DNA of 64,000 nucleotides from Methylotenera_A sp031373695. Its GTDB lineage: Bacteria > Pseudomonadota > Gammaproteobacteria > Burkholderiales > Methylophilaceae. The notes beneath the pieces were generated by a model. The model made no database searches, was not told the DNA's origin, and worked only from the letters and a program-made list of their open reading frames with translations. This document shows positions 60,419-64,000 of this stretch, in pieces. The DNA lies in the NCBI GenBank assembly GCA_031373695.1, contig JANMNC010000199.1:1-64000 (forward strand), given 5' to 3'. A program made the translations under genes and the position numbers. The first letter of the stretch is position 1. Each line of letters opens with the position of its first letter.

Positions 60419-60604
60419 ATGAAATTGCTGACTAGATTACGCGAGTTAAGAAATGAAATAGGTAATGATTCAACACGAAATCAATCTACGATAAATGACC
60501 AACACCTAGAAACAATTGGGGTGGGTGCTACCACTATAGATGATATTTTAAGATTAAATATTGCTTATACGCATTTCGAAAATCGTCAATACCATCCAAA
60601 ATAA
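60419..60604 (+). CDS. Small hypothetical ORF, 61 residues, divergent from glycosyltransferase
   Basis: The ATG is preceded by AAAGGATATTAAAG, a good ribosome-binding site with a slightly long spacing. The product is hydrophilic, starts with a basic segment (MKLLTRLRELRNEIG) and has no membrane helix, cysteine or domain I recognise. It would be one of only two plus-strand genes in the window. Its promoter region contains the regulon palindrome, so it could be co-regulated. A non-coding origin is possible. Confidence 0.5.
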   Translation: MKLLTRLRELRNEIGNDSTRNQSTINDQHLETIGVGATTIDDILRLNIAYTHFENRQYHPK

Positions 60605-60657
60605 AACTGGCCAGAATAAACCGGCCAAAATAATGCACTTAATGATGTTGCTTAGTT

Positions 60658-60707
60658 AACAGTTACAACGTAAACAGTTACAACGATTAATATTAATGGT
60701 TGTAACC
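60658..60707. repeat. Short direct and inverted repeats around AACAGTTACAACG
   Basis: Two exact 13-bp direct repeats (60658-60670, 60673-60685) have a 15-bp period. GGTTGTAACC (60698-60707) contains the inverted GTTACAAC. The group lies just after the stop of the minus-strand gene at 60719. It might form a weak hairpin but has no T-tract. Confidence 0.45.
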
Positions 60708-60718
60708 GATTTTAATTA

Positions 60719-61465
60719 TTAATGCTGATGTGCTGATTTACTAATGCCTGGTGCATCATGCGCTTTAGATAACCATACTTTGGCCGCTGGTGAATGTTCC
60801 ATATCACCAATATCAGCATAATCTGTACGCTGATAACTTTGCAATGTTTGCTCACTAGTTGCCAGTGCAGACACAACATTTGAATCTTGCTTTAGCAATT
60901 GAATGCTTACTTGGTGCTTAGGGTAAACGTAAGTCAATTGCAATGGTATTTGCAATGCTTCTATCCAAGTAATATGCGTTTTAATGCCATTAATTTTGCC
61001 TTGGTATGCCGTTAAGTTTAAGCCCTGATACTGCTTTTTAAGGCTAGTTTTTTTCATTCCTGCCAAGTCTTTTTGCGTAACCAAGCTAGTAAGCGCTTGC
61101 CATTTAGCGGTATCGGTTTGCATGGCTGTTAAATCTGAATTCAGTAATTTTAAATCTATTGGCGAATATTCAATGACTCGTTTTTCATCGTGCATTAAAA
61201 ATTGGTAGTACAACTGATTATTACTTTCTATTGTCCACAGCTCGCTACTGGTAGATTCAGCTTTTCTTAGCTCTACTTGGCTAGGGCTGCGCCACATCCA
61301 CCAAATAGTTTTAGTCGCTTTAGCAGTTTTGTTGCAAGGCAACTTACATTCTGTTGTTTCAAATTGTGCATTCAGTGTTGTTAATGGCAACTGTTCTGCA
61401 TAAGCAGTTAGGCTATTTAAGCCCGCTAATACAATCGAAATCAATAATTTGCGAGACAAACGCAT
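60719..61465 (-). CDS. Exported protein of unknown function next to alkaline phosphatase
   Basis: This 248-residue protein has a signal peptide ending LTAYAEQ. Two cysteines lie close together (CKLPCN) and suggest a disulfide. The body resembles a LolA/LolB-like or lipocalin-type sheet in its alternation (TIWWMWRSPSQVELRKA, LYYQFLMHDEKRVIEYSPID, QVSIQLLKQ), but I would not assign it. The C-terminus is His-rich (SKSAHQH). AGGAAG precedes the ATG. The alkaline phosphatase gene lies upstream on the same strand with a terminator between, so it is probably transcribed separately. Confidence 0.7.
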   Translation of the reverse strand: MRLSRKLLISIVLAGLNSLTAYAEQLPLTTLNAQFETTECKLPCNKTAKATKTIWWMWRSPSQVELRKAESTSSELWTIESNNQLYYQFLMHDEKRVIEYSPIDLKLLNSDLTAMQTDTAKWQALTSLVTQKDLAGMKKTSLKKQYQGLNLTAYQGKINGIKTHITWIEALQIPLQLTYVYPKHQVSIQLLKQDSNVVSALATSEQTLQSYQRTDYADIGDMEHSPAAKVWLSKAHDAPGISKSAHQH

Positions 61466-61489
61466 AAGGCTTCCTAAACGATATTAAAA

Positions 61490-61522
61490 AAGGGCGATAC
61501 CAGCATTCGCTATATCGCCCTT
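61490..61522 (-). terminator. Intrinsic terminator after alkaline phosphatase gene
   Basis: A 10-bp perfect stem AAGGGCGATA / TATCGCCCTT has a 13-base loop. On the minus strand it runs into TTTTTTAAT. It lies 66 bp after the alkaline phosphatase stop codon. Confidence 0.85.
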
Positions 61523-61587
61523 ATACTTTAGCAAACTAAAACGACAGTTTTATTACTGACTTTTATTGCTTTGATTTATTTAAAGCA

Positions 61588-63114
61588 TTAAAAGCCAAAC
61601 GCCTCTTTCATTACATGAAAAATGTAACTTTGTTCTTGCACACCATGAAATAAGTAAGCTTTTGGGCCACCTGCAAAAATTTGTACATCTTCTGCTGCAT
61701 GTGTCTCTGAACCTGCTGGCACTAACGCTTCTTGGTGAAAGTCAGGGTTAGTTGTGTCGACTGTTGTCATATCGGCCACGCGGCCTGCAGCTGTAGGCAA
61801 GCTGTAAACGCCTTCACCAGGTGAACCAACATGGTAACCTTTACCATTAGCGTATGAAATGGTCGTGTATGGCTTACCATCTTCGGCCAATGTAAATGCA
61901 GTTTCACCAGCACCTATTACTTTACCTAACACTGGGTTACCACGTGCAGGGTAGCCAGCCATTGTCATGGTGTGGCTATGATCTGCCGTTACAATAACTA
62001 ACGTATCATTTAAATTAACTTTTTCTAATGCTTTTTTAACAGCATCACTTAGTGCAACCGTATCAGACAATGCACGATAAGCATTACCTGCGTGGTGACC
62101 ATGGTCAATACGACCCGCTTCAACCATTAAAAAATAACCTTTTGGGTTCTTTTTCAATACATCAATAGCTTTGTCAGTCATTTCAGCTAGGCTTGGTTCT
62201 TTGCCAGCATCAGCAGGGCGATCATGCTCAAACTCCATGTGTGAACGCTCAAATAAACCAATTAAACGTTTAGTGCCTGCTGCATTAAATGCATCAAACT
62301 GCGCCTTGTTCCATACAAAATCAGCATCAAATTTAGTTTGAAACTCTGTAATTAAGTTACGGCCGTCTGTACGCTCACCACGTCTTGTCGTATCTTCTGG
62401 GTCAAACACTGTAGTAGGTAAAAACTTAGTACGGCCACCGCCTAAAAATACTTCCATACCATCACCAATCGCGCCTGCACCAAAGTTATCAATAGCTTGT
62501 GCAGCAATATCGTTTACGCCTGCGGCTGGTGCTGTCGCTGTTTTGGTTTCCCAATCGCGGGTTGAGGTGTGCGCATAAGTAGCTGCTGGTGTTGCGTGAG
62601 TAATACGGGCTGTAGAAACAACCCCTGTAGATAAACCTTTTGTTTCGGCCATTTCTAAAATTGTGGTTAATTTATTAGCCTGAATTAGTGCATTATCGCC
62701 ATCACCATTATTGACGCTTTGGTCAACAGATAACACACCATCGTTAGTTTTAACGCCGGTTACCATTGCTGTCATAGTTGGTGCAGAGTCAGCTGTTTGT
62801 TGATTAGCAGAGTATGTTTTTGACATAGCAACATAAGGTAATTTTTCGAAAGATAGTAAATTACGCTCGCCGTCTACACCCTTCATTTGGCCTTCAAAAA
62901 TACGTGCTGCCGTTACGGTAGAAACACCCATACCATCGCCCACAAACAAAATAATATTTTTTGCACGTTTAGCATTTGGAAAAAGTTGTTTAGCTTTTGC
63001 TAAAGCTGCTTGACCATCCAATGTCCAATCAGCAGCATCTTCAGCGTAAGCAACCTGTGCGCCTAATGCAAGCATAACTGCTAAAGCACTGGCTTTTAAT
63101 GATAATAGTTTCAT
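61588..63114 (-). CDS. phoA: Alkaline phosphatase, PhoA family
   Basis: The 508-residue periplasmic enzyme has a signal peptide of about 24 residues. It carries the PhoA metal and active-site motifs in order: FVGDGMG (Asp60), QTADSAPTMTA (nucleophile Ser110), HATPAATYAHT, VEAGRIDHGHH, VTADHSHTM and ETHAAEDVQIFAGG. It hydrolyses phosphate monoesters with two zinc ions and one magnesium ion. AAAGGA lies before the ATG. No Pho-box repeat is obvious in the 67 bp upstream, which separates it from the PEP-CTERM gene, so it may be co-transcribed with that gene. Confidence 0.95.
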   Translation of the reverse strand: MKLLSLKASALAVMLALGAQVAYAEDAADWTLDGQAALAKAKQLFPNAKRAKNIILFVGDGMGVSTVTAARIFEGQMKGVDGERNLLSFEKLPYVAMSKTYSANQQTADSAPTMTAMVTGVKTNDGVLSVDQSVNNGDGDNALIQANKLTTILEMAETKGLSTGVVSTARITHATPAATYAHTSTRDWETKTATAPAAGVNDIAAQAIDNFGAGAIGDGMEVFLGGGRTKFLPTTVFDPEDTTRRGERTDGRNLITEFQTKFDADFVWNKAQFDAFNAAGTKRLIGLFERSHMEFEHDRPADAGKEPSLAEMTDKAIDVLKKNPKGYFLMVEAGRIDHGHHAGNAYRALSDTVALSDAVKKALEKVNLNDTLVIVTADHSHTMTMAGYPARGNPVLGKVIGAGETAFTLAEDGKPYTTISYANGKGYHVGSPGEGVYSLPTAAGRVADMTTVDTTNPDFHQEALVPAGSETHAAEDVQIFAGGPKAYLFHGVQEQSYIFHVMKEAFGF

Positions 63115-63181
63115 TATAAAATCCTTTAATAAATAGTAATTCTAGTAAATAGTAATTAAGCTGTAATCATACGAATGTTAA

Positions 63182-63964
63182 TTAAACAGCTGTGCGACGA
63201 CGCGCAACAAAACCCATCAAACCCAAACCCGCTAATAGCATGGCGTAAGTGTCTGGCTCTGGCACTGGTGTTACTTGTAAACTCACATTATCTAAACCCA
63301 ATTGCAATTGACCCTCGTTAGCAACGCTAGCAAATCGCAAAGTGTAAGTACCGCCAGTAGCCAATAAAGCTGAAACATCAAATGAATAATTCACATAAGG
63401 ATTAGCAACATCGCCGCCAATAACACTTGAGCCATTTGAACCACCCACGTAAAAAGTCTGCGCAATGTCTGATGTGCCCGTTGCAAATGTGCCAGCACCT
63501 GCATTTAAAATCTCAACACGTACATGCTGATTAGCATCAAAACTGCCACCTGTCTCAAAATCAAGCAAAGCTGAACCCGTGCCGCCATCGCGTATTTGCG
63601 TACCGTTTGTGCTTTGATTATTAACAAACATACTAAAAGAAAGTGTGGCTGAACTTACAGCACCCGTTGTGAAGGTTTGGTATAAAGCTTGATTACTTAA
63701 GGTGTATGCATCTAATAATGCATAATTAATACCTGCGGCTGCGCCTACATTATTGCGGTCGCTTACATTCGTCAGACCATCGTTTTCTAGCAGCACAGAG
63801 CCTAGTGCACCAGCTTCTGCATTACTCCAACCTTGTATATCATACTCATCAACACCTACGGCCTCAAAACCACCGTTTACAATCAATTCATCTGCGCTGG
63901 CCGATATAGCAAACAATGAAACGCTTGCCAACAACAATCCAACACTGGTTTTTTTAAAATTCAT
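63182..63964 (-). CDS. PEP-CTERM sorting-domain protein
   Basis: The 260-residue product starts at an ATG preceded by AGGAGATATTG. It has a signal peptide ending SASADE. The mature region begins LIVNGGFEAVGVDEYDIQGW, a pattern of carbohydrate-binding-like beta-sandwich modules (DUF642-like), and contains Asn/Gly-rich loops. The sorting signal is VPEPDTYAMLLAGLGLMGFVARRRTAV. It is a likely exosortase substrate. Only 36 bp of upstream DNA is in the window, so presence of the regulon palindrome cannot be tested. The gap to phoA is 67 bp without a terminator. Confidence 0.9.
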   Translation of the reverse strand: MNFKKTSVGLLLASVSLFAISASADELIVNGGFEAVGVDEYDIQGWSNAEAGALGSVLLENDGLTNVSDRNNVGAAAGINYALLDAYTLSNQALYQTFTTGAVSSATLSFSMFVNNQSTNGTQIRDGGTGSALLDFETGGSFDANQHVRVEILNAGAGTFATGTSDIAQTFYVGGSNGSSVIGGDVANPYVNYSFDVSALLATGGTYTLRFASVANEGQLQLGLDNVSLQVTPVPEPDTYAMLLAGLGLMGFVARRRTAV

Positions 63965-64000
63965 CAATATCTCCTAATAAAAATTAGCCTATTTGCCTTT

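Noticed and set aside
60606..60627. Terminator after the small ORF
   Set aside because: The stem is only five bases (TGGCC/GGCCA) and is followed by A-rich sequence, not a T-tract.

Overview
The window is about 64 kb of AT-rich proteobacterial DNA. Almost every gene lies on the minus strand; the only plus-strand genes I support are a lytic transglycosylase and one small ORF. The closest match I know is the methanolan-type (exosortase B / EpsH) exopolysaccharide locus of obligate methylotrophs. This, with the PEP-CTERM proteins and the LuxR-type EpsA regulator, suggests a betaproteobacterium of the Methylophilaceae. That placement rests on recall of family content, not on a search. I saw no rRNA, tRNA, CRISPR array or insertion sequence.

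Region 1 (about 0-22.8 kb, minus strand) is a large exopolysaccharide operon. From its 5' end it reads: a CAAX-like protease (CPBP family), the outer-membrane protein EpsL and a PEP-CTERM protein, then a terminator. It continues with EpsD, EpsE, EpsF, EpsG, exosortase EpsH/XrtB, EpsI, a polysaccharide pyruvyl transferase, a Wzx-type flippase, five glycosyltransferases, a Wzy-type polymerase, a secreted glycoside hydrolase and a multi-spanning GT-C-like membrane protein. This is a Wzx/Wzy pathway with an embedded protein-sorting enzyme.

Region 2 (about 22.9-40.7 kb) holds a coiled-coil periplasmic protein, a porin, TonB, two ExbD proteins and an ExbB whose N-terminus carries an exported DUF2341/LamG-like ectodomain. 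Upstream on the same strand is a two-partner secretion pair: a 3424-residue filamentous-haemagglutinin-like exoprotein and its POTRA/barrel transporter.

Region 3 (about 41-44.8 kb) holds a secreted protein of unknown function, a PEP-CTERM protein with a PEA-variant sorting signal, and the regulator EpsA.

Region 4 (about 44.9-55.1 kb) is a non-canonical type II secretion locus. It encodes GspG, GspF and GspE, then PilM-, PilN-, PilO- and PilP/GspC-like proteins, the secretin GspD and three more pseudopilins. A lytic transglycosylase lies convergently at its end.

Region 5 (about 55.2-64 kb) returns to the polysaccharide and sorting theme: a sugar-nucleotide pyrophosphorylase, a PEP-CTERM protein with a DUF4114-like segment, the initiating transferase EpsB, another glycosyltransferase, a divergent 61-residue ORF, a secreted protein next to a PhoA-type alkaline phosphatase, and a fourth PEP-CTERM protein.

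The most informative pattern outside the genes is a palindrome, core TAGTCCGAACGGACTA. It recurs upstream of all three PEP-CTERM genes whose upstream DNA is in the window, and between the region 5 glycosyltransferase and the small ORF. It is absent in recognisable form from the secretion loci. I infer that it is the operator of EpsA, or of another regulator of this exosortase/exopolysaccharide regulon.
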